From contig CAZIEW010000089.1 of assembly GCA_964538515.1 (NCBI GenBank), positions 1 to 16,415 of the forward strand: a stretch of 16,415 nt of DNA, in the 5' to 3' direction. This document shows, one piece after another, positions 1 through 7,530 of the stretch. Made by a program: the position numbers and the translations under genes. The notes below the pieces were generated by a model. The model worked only from the letters and a program-made list of their open reading frames with translations. It was not told the DNA's origin and searched no databases. The DNA comes from CALBZH01 sp964538515 (lineage in GTDB: Bacteria; Desulfobacterota; Syntrophobacteria; Syntrophobacterales; Syntrophobacteraceae). Position 1 is the stretch's first letter. Each line of letters starts with the position of its first letter.

Positions 1-180
1 GCGATCGTGCTCTCGCACGTCCCCTACCGAAGAACCCTGGCCGCTCAACCACTGTCCCACCAGGGAATCGCACAGGGTTCGAAGACGTCCGGCCAAGGCT
101 TCCGGGGTGACAAGCTCCACGCACGACCCGACTGATCGCGCCTTTTCCATGTATGCTTCGATCCTGTCGGAGCCTGTCAT
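1..180 (-). CDS. lutC: LutC-like LUD-domain protein, N-terminal 60 codons (partial, runs off left edge)
   Basis: An open frame starts at the ATG at 180-178 and continues to base 1 without a stop. It begins MTGSDRIEAYMEKARSVGS. The start overlaps the lutB stop as ATGA, which is typical of translational coupling, and an AGGAGG lies about 11 bases upstream with an AGGGA closer in. Known lut operons have the order lutA-lutB-lutC, and LutC is a small LUD-domain (DUF162) subunit of the lactate-oxidising iron-sulfur complex. The identity rests mainly on this position and order, because the 60 visible residues contain no diagnostic motif. It could be another short downstream gene, but that is less likely. 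Confidence 0.7.
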   Translation of the reverse strand, partial: MTGSDRIEAYMEKARSVGSCVELVTPEALAGRLRTLCDSLVGQWLSGQGSSVGDVREHDR

Positions 181-1583
181 CGAGGTCCCTGCCTCCTGTT
201 TCGCCACCACGCTCGAAAGGACTCCTCTCCCTGAGCCCTCGGGAGGTCGCGGCACGACGTCCAATTGCCCAGGACCGACCCAACGATTCGATCCTTAACC
301 AGTCGGTTGGCCCTCCCGAGTAACCCACGCAATCCCCGAAGTCCGCCCTGATACAAGACCGGGCTCAATGCCGCCGACGCAAGTCCATCGGCAGCCAGTC
401 TCGCGCCCAGTCTGCCACTCTCCCGGAGGGCGCGCAGCATGCGGTGGAAGTCCGGAAGAGGAATCTTCATGGGACAGACCTCGGCGCACCGCCCGCATAG
501 AGTGCAGGCGTCGGGAAGATCCGCGTAGGTTTCGAGCCCCCAAAGAAGCGGTGAGATCACATCGCCCATTGGTCCCGGATAAACGGATTCGTACGCATGG
601 CCGCCCACGGACTGGTAGACGGGGCAACTGTTCAGACAGGCGCCGCAGTGGAGGCAGTGCAGCATCTCGCGAAAGGGTCCACCAACCAGCCTGGAGCGCC
701 CGTTGTCGAGAAAAACAACGTGCAGCTCCTCGGGACCCTCCTCCTCGCCCGGCCTCCGCGGCCCGGTGATGAGGGTGACGTAGCTCGACGACACCTGCCC
801 CGTGGCCGAGCGGATCAAAAGCGTGAGGAAATCCGGCAGATCGGCAATCGCGGGGATGATTTTGTCCATGCCGACAATGGCAATCTGGACCGGAGGCAGG
901 CTCGTCGTCAACCGGCCGTTTCCCTCGTTGCTCACCAGCACCAGCGTCCCCGTATCCGCGGCGGCGAAATTGGCGCCCGTGATCCCGATGTCCGCCGACA
1001 AAAATCGCTCCCGAAGCGCACGCCGAGCCGCCGTCACCAAGCCTTCGATGTTCAGGTCTTCTGGGGCTCCGAGGATGTCATGGAAGAGCGCCGCCACCTG
1101 GGCCCGGTTTCGGTGGATGGCGGGCGCCAGGATGTGGGACGGCTTCTCCCCGGCGATCTGGATGACGAATTCGCCAAGATCCGTCTCCGTGACCGTCACC
1201 CCGGCTTCGGCCAGGATCTCATTGAGAGACACTTCCTCGGCGGTCATGGACTTGGACTTCACGGCCGTTCGAGCCCCCCGCTCCCTGGCAATCCGGCTCA
1301 CGATGCGCGCCACCTCGCCGGCATCCCTGGCAAAATGGGGCACTCCTCCAAGAAGTTTCAGCCGCTCCCCGAACTGCCGGACAAAGCGGTCGAGATTTCC
1401 CGAGACCTCGAGCTTTCTTCCCCGTCCCCATTCCCGCAGCGCCTCGAAGCCCGGCGTTGCGGCCACACCGGCCGCGCGGAGGTCGAAGAGCAGGTTGGCT
1501 GTCTTGCGGATGGCCGCGCCGAGGGTCTCGTCGGCGACCGCCTTCGCCGAAGCTGCTCGGAAATCACGCTTTCCCGGCATCAT
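177..1583 (-). CDS. lutB: LutB/LldF-type L-lactate utilisation iron-sulfur protein
   Basis: This 468-residue protein is the usual length for LutB, the iron-sulfur subunit of the LutABC complex that oxidises L-lactate to pyruvate in the cytoplasm. A LUD domain occupies roughly residues 60-300, with a typical segment near 200-240 (ITGANFAAADTGTLVLVSNE). Two [4Fe-4S] ferredoxin-type motifs follow, with cysteines at 310, 313, 316 and 320 and at 360, 363, 366 and 370. The ATG at 1583 was chosen because it overlaps the lutA stop (ATGATG carrying TGA) and has GGAGGAG about six bases upstream. The frame stays open to about 1991, but that part overlaps lutA and reads as out-of-frame sequence. The 3' end overlaps the next gene by ATGA. 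The family assignment is secure; lactate as substrate is inferred from family and operon. Confidence 0.93.
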   Translation of the reverse strand: MMPGKRDFRAASAKAVADETLGAAIRKTANLLFDLRAAGVAATPGFEALREWGRGRKLEVSGNLDRFVRQFGERLKLLGGVPHFARDAGEVARIVSRIARERGARTAVKSKSMTAEEVSLNEILAEAGVTVTETDLGEFVIQIAGEKPSHILAPAIHRNRAQVAALFHDILGAPEDLNIEGLVTAARRALRERFLSADIGITGANFAAADTGTLVLVSNEGNGRLTTSLPPVQIAIVGMDKIIPAIADLPDFLTLLIRSATGQVSSSYVTLITGPRRPGEEEGPEELHVVFLDNGRSRLVGGPFREMLHCLHCGACLNSCPVYQSVGGHAYESVYPGPMGDVISPLLWGLETYADLPDACTLCGRCAEVCPMKIPLPDFHRMLRALRESGRLGARLAADGLASAALSPVLYQGGLRGLRGLLGRANRLVKDRIVGSVLGNWTSCRDLPRAQGEESFRAWWRNRRQGPR

Positions 1584-2332
1584 GGCGCTCCTCCACCAAA
1601 CGCTTCGGCCATCAGCTCCGCCAGGTGCATGAATCGGATTCCGTCCAGACCGCGGCGCCGTGCCCCTCCAGCCAGGTGAGTCAGGCAGCTCAGATCGAGG
1701 GAAACGACCTGCGACGCCCCCGTCTCCAGAATCCTCCCCAGCTTGTCCCCCATCAGTCGCCCCGAAACCTCCGGCAGCTTCACGCTGAAGCTCCCCCCAA
1801 AGCCGCAGCACACCTCGCCATCGGCCAGGGGAACGAATGAATCGCCCAGCATTTGCGTGAGATATCCTTCGGCAACCCCACGCAGCCCAACGCCCCTGAG
1901 CGTTCTGCAGCTGGAGTGATAGGTGGTTGTGCGAGGCCAAGGGTGCTGCGGAAGGTCCCGGACGCACACAACCCGCTCCAGGTATTCGCAAAACTCAAAG
2001 GTCCGCCTCCCGAGCGCACGCAGACGCCCCTGGAGATCCGGCGCTTCCGGAAACAGCTCCGCATAATGGTTTCGAACGGCATCCACACAGGATGAGCTCA
2101 ACGCCACGACCGTATCCGCCCCTTCGAAGACTTCGAGGAACCGCCGCGCCAGCCGTCGCGCCCCATCGAGGTGGCCGGTATTCTGCCATGGCTGCCCGCA
2201 GCACGTCTGCAGCTCAGGGAAGTCGATTCTTACCCCCAGCGCTTCCAGAACCCGGACCGCGGCGCGTGCCGTCGACGGGTACAGCGTGTCGGCCATGCAG
2301 GTGATGAACAGGGAAGAGCGCAATGGCGTCAT
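1580..2332 (-). CDS. lutA: LutA/YkgE-type (Fe-S)-binding oxidoreductase subunit with two CCG domains
   Basis: This 250-residue protein matches the usual size and architecture of LutA. It has two cysteine-rich CCG repeats of the kind that bind iron-sulfur clusters in LutA, GlcF and heterodisulfide reductase HdrB. The first repeat includes C12, C44-C45-G and C82; the second includes C142, C175-C176-G and C216. Family knowledge places it in the cytoplasmic LutABC complex for L-lactate oxidation. It lies 25 bases downstream of livF on the same strand and overlaps lutB by ATGA, so it is probably in the same transcript as the transporter. No good ribosome-binding site is visible before the ATG at 2332, so translation may depend on coupling from livF or the start may be a few codons downstream. 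Two-hydroxyacids other than lactate are possible substrates. Confidence 0.92.
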   Translation of the reverse strand: MTPLRSSLFITCMADTLYPSTARAAVRVLEALGVRIDFPELQTCCGQPWQNTGHLDGARRLARRFLEVFEGADTVVALSSSCVDAVRNHYAELFPEAPDLQGRLRALGRRTFEFCEYLERVVCVRDLPQHPWPRTTTYHSSCRTLRGVGLRGVAEGYLTQMLGDSFVPLADGEVCCGFGGSFSVKLPEVSGRLMGDKLGRILETGASQVVSLDLSCLTHLAGGARRRGLDGIRFMHLAELMAEAFGGGAP

Positions 2333-2357
2333 AGGAATAGGTTTCGGGTGTCAGGTA

Positions 2358-3056
2358 TCACACCAATAGATACTTCTTACGCACATTCTCGTTCTCGCGC
2401 AGCTCGTCGATGGTGCCATCGTAGCGGATGGTGCCGTTGTCGATGATGTAGCCACGATCGCTCAGCCGGAGGGCGACCTGCTGGTTTTGCTCGGCGAGCA
2501 GCACGGTAAGACCTCGCGCCTTCAATTCGCCGATCCTTTCTTCGAGCATCTGCACGATGAGCGGAGCCAGCCCTTCGGTGGGCTCGTCCAGGAGCAGGAG
2601 CCGCGGGTTGGTCACCAAGGCCCTTGCGATCGTCAGCATTTGCCGCTCCCCTCCACTCAGATACCCAGCCTTTCGCGTGGCGATGGGTTTCAGAGCGGGA
2701 AAGAGCTCGTAGACGGTTTGGCGATCCCACTGGGATCGTCCATCGGGGTGCCGCTCGGAAATTTCGAGGTTCTCCTCCACCGTGAGATCGCCGAAGACCA
2801 CGCGATCGTCCGGCACGAAGCCGATTCCCAGTCGCGCGATCTGGAATGGCTTTCTTCCGGCCAACGGGCTTTCCCGAAAGACGATGGTGCCGCGCTTGGG
2901 GGGCGTCAGTCCCATGATGCTGCGCATCGTCGTGGATTTGCCCGCGCCGTTTCGCCCGAGCAGGCAGACCACTTCCCCCTGTCCCACCGACAGGGAGACG
3001 CCGCGCAGAATGTGGCTCAACCCGTAGTAGGTGTGGATGGCCTCGACCCTGAGCAT
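2358..3056 (-). CDS. livF: Branched-chain amino acid-type ABC transporter ATP-binding protein LivF
   Basis: This 232-residue cytoplasmic ATPase is full length for LivF. Walker A is GRNGAGKST at 34-42, the signature LSGGE is at 133-137, and Walker B LLLLDEP is at 153-159 with the catalytic glutamate at 158. The switch segment reads AEQN near 188-191, where most ABC ATPases have histidine; this is characteristic of LivF. The segment GFVPDDR around 79-85 corresponds to the LivF form of the Q-loop. Its start codon abuts the livG stop with no intervening base. With LivG it would power the LivHM permease. The substrate of the system cannot be read from the ATPase. Confidence 0.95.
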   Translation of the reverse strand: MLRVEAIHTYYGLSHILRGVSLSVGQGEVVCLLGRNGAGKSTTMRSIMGLTPPKRGTIVFRESPLAGRKPFQIARLGIGFVPDDRVVFGDLTVEENLEISERHPDGRSQWDRQTVYELFPALKPIATRKAGYLSGGERQMLTIARALVTNPRLLLLDEPTEGLAPLIVQMLEERIGELKARGLTVLLAEQNQQVALRLSDRGYIIDNGTIRYDGTIDELRENENVRKKYLLV

Positions 3057-3794
3057 TCAGTCGCTCCCTCCGAGGTAGGCCTCTCGGACGGCCTGATCCT
3101 GCCGCACGACATCCGGCCGACCCTGGATGATCGTTCGACCGGCTCGCAGCACCATGATCTCGTCGGAGATGGAAAAAACCAGCTCCACATTGTGCTCGCA
3201 GAAGAGCACCGTGAGCCCGAATTCAACGGAAAGCCGGCGGATGAGATCCATGCAGAGCGCCGTTTCCTCGGGCGACATGCCGGCTGTGGGCTCATCCAAA
3301 ATCAGGAGCTCCGGCCGGGTGCTCAGAGCGATGGCGATCTCCAGCACCTTTTGGTCCCCATACGAGAGCGTGCCGCTGACCCGCCCTGCCAGACCCTGGA
3401 GCCCGACGCTTTCCAGCACCTGCATCGTCTCACGCATAAAGAGGCTTCTCGCGGACCGGAACAGACTCCCCGCCTTCCCCTCGCACGCGAGGACCGCAGC
3501 CTGGACATTTTCGAAAACGGTCATGCGGCTGAAAATGTTCACGATCTGGAAAGCGAGGCTGATCCCCTTGCGACAGATTTCGTGCGGCGGAAGGCCCGTG
3601 ATGGGCTCTCCCTTGAAAAAAATGCGCCCCCCATCCGGCTTCATGTGCCCTGTGATCAGCCGAAAGAGAGTGGACTTGCCCGCCCCGTTTGGCCCGATGA
3701 CAGCCACGATCTTCCCCCGATCCACCTGGAGGTTGGCATCGGCCACCGCCATGAACCGATCGAAGGATTTTGCGACGCCTTCCACCCGGAGCAT
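3057..3794 (-). CDS. livG: Branched-chain amino acid-type ABC transporter ATP-binding protein LivG
   Basis: This 245-residue ABC ATPase belongs to the LivG subfamily. Walker A is GPNGAGKS at 34-41, the Q-loop glutamine is at 83 (AFQ), the signature has the LivG-specific form LSYGDQK at 143-149, Walker B LLILDEP is at 163-169, and the switch histidine is H201 (CEHN). It would pair with LivF on the cytoplasmic face of the LivHM permease. The gene is packed with zero spacing between livM upstream and livF downstream, so all three should be translated from one message. Length and motifs are ordinary and all catalytic residues are present. Confidence 0.95.
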   Translation of the reverse strand: MLRVEGVAKSFDRFMAVADANLQVDRGKIVAVIGPNGAGKSTLFRLITGHMKPDGGRIFFKGEPITGLPPHEICRKGISLAFQIVNIFSRMTVFENVQAAVLACEGKAGSLFRSARSLFMRETMQVLESVGLQGLAGRVSGTLSYGDQKVLEIAIALSTRPELLILDEPTAGMSPEETALCMDLIRRLSVEFGLTVLFCEHNVELVFSISDEIMVLRAGRTIIQGRPDVVRQDQAVREAYLGGSD

Positions 3795-4748
3795 CTAAGC
3801 TTCCTCTCCCCGTTCGAAGCCGCGCCGGGAGGTCACCCACTTCCCGAAGGACCCGCACACGCCGTCCGGCAGGAAAAAGATCAGCACCAGCAGGAGAACA
3901 CCGAGAATCAGCGTCCAGTGCTCGGTGTACATGCCCGCAAAGGTCCTGAGACCGATGATGAAGGCCGCCCCGAACATGGGACCGAGAAACGTATACCAGC
4001 CCCCGAGGAGACACATGATGAGGATCTCCAGGGAAAGCGCCCAAAAGAGCAGATCGGGCACCACGGACCCCTCCACCACCACGTAGAGGGACCCCGCGAT
4101 ACCCGCGAAAAATGCCGCTATCACCACCCCGGCCAGCTGATGGCGCCGCACGTTGATGCCGATCGCCTCGCTCCTCCCGGGATTGTCCCGGATCGCTTGG
4201 AAGATCCTCCCGAACGGGGACCCCACGATCCGATGCATGACGAGCAGGCACGCGAAGGCCACGAGCAGCGTGAACGTGTAAGCGCCACGCGCAGATGAGA
4301 TTAAATCCGGGAGGGGAACGCCATGGATGCCGTCTCCCCCGCCGGTGAAAGAATACCAGCGATACACCACGACCCAAACCAGCGACCCCAGGGAAATCTG
4401 GAGCATCCCGAAATAGAGGTTCGACAGCCGTACGCAGATCGCGCCGATCAGCGCCCCGAGGAGGGTCGAGGCAATGGGAGCCGCAACCAGCGCCAGCCAG
4501 AAAGGCGCGTGGGCCTTCGTGATCAAGAGCGTGAACGCGTAAGCCCCGGTTCCATAAAAAGCCGCATGATGAAACTGGTACATCCCGCCGTAGCCCAGCA
4601 CCAGGTTGAGACTGGTTGCCAAAAGCCCCATCACCAGGATGAGCGACAGCAAATAGACGTAGAACCGTGGTAGCACAGCGGGCAAAAACAACAGCAGTAC
4701 AAGAACCGCAACTGCAAACGACACAGAAACCGGAAAACGCCGCAACAT
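3795..4748 (-). CDS. livM: Branched-chain amino acid-type ABC transporter permease LivM
   Basis: This 317-residue inner-membrane permease has a hydrophobic segment starting at about residue 8 and many further membrane helices. An EAA-like cytoplasmic loop occurs at about 178-198 (SPFGRIFQAIRDNPGRSEA), with the LivM-type segment EILIMCLLGG near 241-250. The ATG at 4748 is preferred because it starts just before the first helix and because a 19-codon frame with a strong ribosome-binding site ends on it in a TGATG overlap. An in-frame GTG at 4787 would add 13 residues of non-membrane sequence and has no visible ribosome-binding site. LivM pairs with LivH to form the membrane channel. The fold assignment is secure; the ligand is not known. 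Confidence 0.93.
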   Translation of the reverse strand: MLRRFPVSVSFAVAVLVLLLFLPAVLPRFYVYLLSLILVMGLLATSLNLVLGYGGMYQFHHAAFYGTGAYAFTLLITKAHAPFWLALVAAPIASTLLGALIGAICVRLSNLYFGMLQISLGSLVWVVVYRWYSFTGGGDGIHGVPLPDLISSARGAYTFTLLVAFACLLVMHRIVGSPFGRIFQAIRDNPGRSEAIGINVRRHQLAGVVIAAFFAGIAGSLYVVVEGSVVPDLLFWALSLEILIMCLLGGWYTFLGPMFGAAFIIGLRTFAGMYTEHWTLILGVLLLVLIFFLPDGVCGSFGKWVTSRRGFERGEEA

Positions 4749-4807
4749 CAATGCACACCCCGAGCCACCAGACGTCTTGGCCTGCACCCAGCCAGCGCAC
4801 TCATCAT
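4748..4807 (-). CDS. Possible 19-residue leader peptide translationally coupled to livM
   Basis: In the 102-base gap between livH and livM, an ATGATG at 4807-4802 is preceded by AGGAGA at the right distance. It opens a 19-codon frame (MMSALAGCRPRRLVARGVH). Its TGA stop shares one base with the livM ATG (TGATG). The ribosome-binding site is clearly better than the GGGGTG in front of livM itself. This looks like a coupling or leader frame, but such a short frame can arise by chance, and nothing about the peptide suggests a function of its own. Confidence 0.4.
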   Translation of the reverse strand: MMSALAGCRPRRLVARGVH

Positions 4808-4850
4808 CGTTCTCCTGTCCCTATCGTCTCTCACGTCTTTTGAATCCCTT

Positions 4851-5747
4851 CTACCACGTCGCTTTCAGCAACCCAGCCGGCCGCAGCAGCAAGACGACAA
4901 TCACCGCCACATAAGGAAACACAATGGCAAACTGCGGCCAGACCATCACACCCAGGGAATCGGTGAGTCCAAAGATCAGCGACCCAAGGAGTGCCCCCCA
5001 GATATTTCCCAAGCCGCCCATGATCACGATCAAAAATGCCTCGACAATGATCGTGTGATCCATGCCCTGGGTGATGTTCTGGGTCGGCGCCACGAGAGCC
5101 CCGCCGAGACCGGCCATGAAGCAGCCGATCATGAACACCGCCGCGAAGACCCAGCTCACGTTAATGCCCACAGCCCCAACCATCTCGCGATGCACGGCGG
5201 CTGCTCGAGAAATCTTGCCGATCTTGGTTCTATTCGTCAAAAACCACAGCCCAAACGCCACCATCGGGCCGACGCAAAGCAGGAAGAAATTATAGCGAGG
5301 GAGGTGCAGGCCGGCCCAGGTAAAAGAGCCCTGGAGCTCGACCGGGAGCGAGAGAGACCGGTAATCGGATCCCCAGACGATCTTCACCAGGTCTTGGAAA
5401 ATGAGCATGATGGAAAAGGTGAAGAGCAGCAGCATGAGGTGCTCCCGGTCGTAAAGGCGGCTAAGAAGCGCTCGTTCAACCAGGAGACTGATCAAAGCCA
5501 CGGCGAGGGGAGCCGCCAGAAGCGCCACGAAGAAGCCAACGGTGCTGCCTCCAAGAGCCGCGCTGACCGTGTACGCGACGAAAGCGCCGATCATGTACAA
5601 CGATCCATGGAAGACATTGGGGATCCGAAGAACCCCGAGAACGAGACTCAACCCCGAAGCGACGATAAAGAGAATCGTGGTCTTGCTCAGCCCAACGAGA
5701 ATCTGTTGACTGACGGCGCTCAAGCTCATTTGGAAGGCAAAGCTCAA
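4851..5747 (-). CDS. livH: Branched-chain amino acid-type ABC transporter permease LivH (TTG start)
   Basis: This 298-residue membrane protein has the LivH pattern. A conserved N-x-x-HG segment follows the first helix (N44, H47, G48, then YMIGAF), an EAA-like cytoplasmic loop lies at about 174-196 (TKIGKISRAAAVHREMVGA), and the late helix segment IVIMGGLGNIWGALLG lies near 240-255. A TTG at 5747-5745 was chosen because AAGGAG lies five bases upstream. The first in-frame ATG, at 5729, has no ribosome-binding site and would remove only six residues. It follows livJ by 33 bases and precedes livM by 102 bases. It forms the heterodimeric inner-membrane channel with LivM. Confidence 0.93.
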   Translation of the reverse strand: MSFAFQMSLSAVSQQILVGLSKTTILFIVASGLSLVLGVLRIPNVFHGSLYMIGAFVAYTVSAALGGSTVGFFVALLAAPLAVALISLLVERALLSRLYDREHLMLLLFTFSIMLIFQDLVKIVWGSDYRSLSLPVELQGSFTWAGLHLPRYNFFLLCVGPMVAFGLWFLTNRTKIGKISRAAAVHREMVGAVGINVSWVFAAVFMIGCFMAGLGGALVAPTQNITQGMDHTIIVEAFLIVIMGGLGNIWGALLGSLIFGLTDSLGVMVWPQFAIVFPYVAVIVVLLLRPAGLLKATW

Positions 5748-5780
5748 CGCAGCTCCTTATCGTCCCCTTGCTCCGCGCCT

Positions 5781-6998
5781 CTATTTCTCTCGCCGCTTTT
5801 TGACATCCTCAACACTCGGCACGACCTTCTCGGGTGGTATCTGAACAAAATCGGCCCCAACCAGATAGGGGTGATCCGGCGACTTCTTGGTGACCCCCAT
5901 ATACATGGGCAACAAGACCTGGTGATCGTAAGCCCGCATGGTCACGTCTCCCACGGGGCTCGGCACCGTCATCCCCTCCAGGGCGTCGACGAATGTTTCC
6001 GCGTCCACCTTTCCCGCTTTCTCGTAGGCCTTTTGAATGAAGGTTGCGGCGAGGAGACCAGAGAGGCCGCCAATGTTGGGCTCCCGCTGAAAACGAGCCA
6101 TGAACTCCTTCACGAACGCTTCGTTCTCCGGCGTGACCGGGTAATAGGAGTGATAGTTGGACGTCGCCAGGATTCCTTCCGGGGCATCGGCTCCGAGGGG
6201 CTGGACCAGGTCGGTGGCCGTGTGCATGAAGATCGGGAGCTTTTCGTTGAGCGCCGTGGCTTTGATGGTCTTAAGCAGGGGCACCGAATCGCGACCACCC
6301 GTTGCCGCGATGAGGCAATCCGGCTTTGCGGGCAGGATAGCCGTCATGTACGGCGTAAAATCGGGCTCCCCAAGCTTCCACCAGGATTCGCCAAGCAGCT
6401 CGACTTCAGGCTTCAGCTTCTTGAGGCTCTCCCACACCGCGTTGGCCAGCGCATGACCGTACTCGTAATCGCTTCCCGCAATCCAATACTTCACGTAAGG
6501 CTTCGTTGCCAGCACCTCGGCGGCAGCCCTGCCAATCATGGCCGTGTTCTCATTCACTGAAAACACGTAGCGATGCCCGTTCGCCCCCGTGATGTTGTCG
6601 CTCTTCCCGAGCGTAACCAAGAAGGGGACCTTCTCCTTTTTGCATAAGTCCGAAATGGCCAAGGAAAGCGCGCTGTTGATCGTCCCGACCAGCACATCCA
6701 CCTGCTCCTTCATGATGAGCTCCTTGGCCTGGCTCAATCCGACGTCCACCTTGTTGCCATCGTCTCTTGTAACGATCTCCACCTTGCTCCCGAGGATGCC
6801 CCCGGAGCTGTTGATCCGATCGATGACCATGGTGAGCGCGTCGCGAACGTCGTTGGTGTACAAACTCGGTGGACCACTGTACGTATCGACGATGCCGATC
6901 TTGATCGTCTTGGCGGCCGCAGGCGCAAGCCCTGCGAGCACCAAGCTTGCGAAGAGGGCAAAACACACAACCAGGCAGATCGTTCTTCGTGCCACCAT
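5781..6998 (-). CDS. livJ: Periplasmic substrate-binding protein of LivJ/HAAT type
   Basis: This 405-residue secreted protein is a type I periplasmic binding protein of the branched-chain amino acid/amide/urea family. It has a positively charged N-terminus, a hydrophobic core and a likely signal peptidase I site after AAA at residue 29. The mature protein begins KTIKIGIVDTYSG, typical of the family, followed by a two-lobed fold (for example VDVLVGTINSALSLAISDL). There is no lipobox. The ATG at 6998 is preferred over an upstream in-frame ATG at 7070 because GGAAGGGGAG precedes it and the signal peptide begins at once. It is the first gene of the operon and delivers ligand to LivHM. The ligand is unknown; co-transcription with lut genes makes lactate or another short organic acid a candidate besides leucine, isoleucine or valine. 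Confidence 0.92.
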   Translation of the reverse strand: MVARRTICLVVCFALFASLVLAGLAPAAAKTIKIGIVDTYSGPPSLYTNDVRDALTMVIDRINSSGGILGSKVEIVTRDDGNKVDVGLSQAKELIMKEQVDVLVGTINSALSLAISDLCKKEKVPFLVTLGKSDNITGANGHRYVFSVNENTAMIGRAAAEVLATKPYVKYWIAGSDYEYGHALANAVWESLKKLKPEVELLGESWWKLGEPDFTPYMTAILPAKPDCLIAATGGRDSVPLLKTIKATALNEKLPIFMHTATDLVQPLGADAPEGILATSNYHSYYPVTPENEAFVKEFMARFQREPNIGGLSGLLAATFIQKAYEKAGKVDAETFVDALEGMTVPSPVGDVTMRAYDHQVLLPMYMGVTKKSPDHPYLVGADFVQIPPEKVVPSVEDVKKRREK

Positions 6999-7087
6999 AC
7001 CCGTCTCCCCTTCCGTGTTGAGGCGATGTAAGCTCTGGTTATCGATGGAGTTTTTAAAGAATCGACGCAACTCCGGCAGCGGCGGGT

Positions 7088-7116
7088 AACATAGATTGGG
7101 GGGGAAAAGTTGTCAA
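7088..7116 (-). promoter_or_regulatory. Sigma70-like promoter for the livJ-lut operon
   Basis: On the minus strand there is a perfect -35 hexamer TTGACA (7116-7111), a 17-base spacer and a -10 hexamer TATGTT (7093-7088, four of six consensus). The spacer includes a run of seven C residues. Transcription would start near 7080, about 80 bases before the livJ ATG at 6998. No operator-like repeat is obvious inside it. Confidence 0.7.
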
Positions 7117-7266
7117 GACATACGCGGAGCGCTTTAAGAAATTGAAGCAGCCATTGAAGCTGAAACTCCTGCCAGGATGCTCGCGTTCATGACCCCGCGA
7201 AGGACGCCCTCAAGATTTCATTCCCAAAGCGTCCTCGAGGCGAGCGCACCCTTCCAAGCTGATACG

Positions 7267-7339
7267 CTCCAAAATGGGAGTGCTCTAATTAGGCACCGTA
7301 GTTTGACTGATATCCGCATCATGGTCTGCCATTTTGGAG
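7267..7339. repeat. 11-base perfect inverted repeat with 51-base spacer
   Basis: CTCCAAAATGG at 7267-7277 is repeated in exact inverted form, CCATTTTGGAG, at 7329-7339. The arms contrast with the GC-rich surroundings. It could be a paired regulator-binding site or a long-loop RNA structure. Shortly downstream, AGAGGG-CAATC-CCCTCT followed by TTT forms a weak terminator-like hairpin on the plus strand. Confidence 0.55.
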
Positions 7340-7482
7340 AGGGCAATCCCCTCTTTTCAGGTCACTCCCCGCCGGAGGGCTCCCCGCCATCACTGAATTT
7401 AATCTACGGAGATCACTCATGAATCGCGCTCGCCCACCTCACGACGTACCCGTGGCACAAGTAATGATACGCAGCATTGATT

Positions 7483-7494
7483 AAGTACGTACTT
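7483..7494. repeat. 12-base perfect palindrome
   Basis: AAGTACGTACTT is an exact palindrome in an AT-richer part of the intergenic region. A related TACGTACT core recurs near 7747-7754. It may be a regulator-binding site or chance. Confidence 0.35.
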
Positions 7495-7530
7495 TCCCAC
7501 TAAGGATGAATTTGATGGAATGGGCTTCCC

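Noticed and set aside
1584..1991. N-terminal extension of lutB giving a 604-residue fusion
   Set aside because: This part overlaps lutA in another frame and reads as low-complexity R/G/W-rich sequence. The start at 1583 has a good ribosome-binding site and gives the normal family length.
2487..4298. 603-codon open frame on the plus strand
   Set aside because: It lies antisense to livF, livG and livM, which have complete family motifs. Its product is rich in H, P, E and R with no domain and no ribosome-binding site; it is a GC-bias shadow frame.
5055..6560. 501-codon open frame on the plus strand
   Set aside because: It is antisense to livH and livJ and has a shadow-frame composition rich in H, R, D and G.
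6999..7070. Upstream ATG start for the binding protein at 7070
   Set aside because: It would put 24 polar residues before the signal peptide. The ATG at 6998 has a strong ribosome-binding site and starts the signal peptide directly.
7340..7362. AGAGGG-CAATC-CCCTCT hairpin with TTT as an intrinsic terminator
   Set aside because: There is no plus-strand gene upstream to terminate, the T-run is only about four bases, and the stem is short.
7177..7422. 81-codon open frame in the long intergenic region
   Set aside because: It has no ribosome-binding site, no domain and random-looking composition, and it contains the inverted repeat at 7267-7339.
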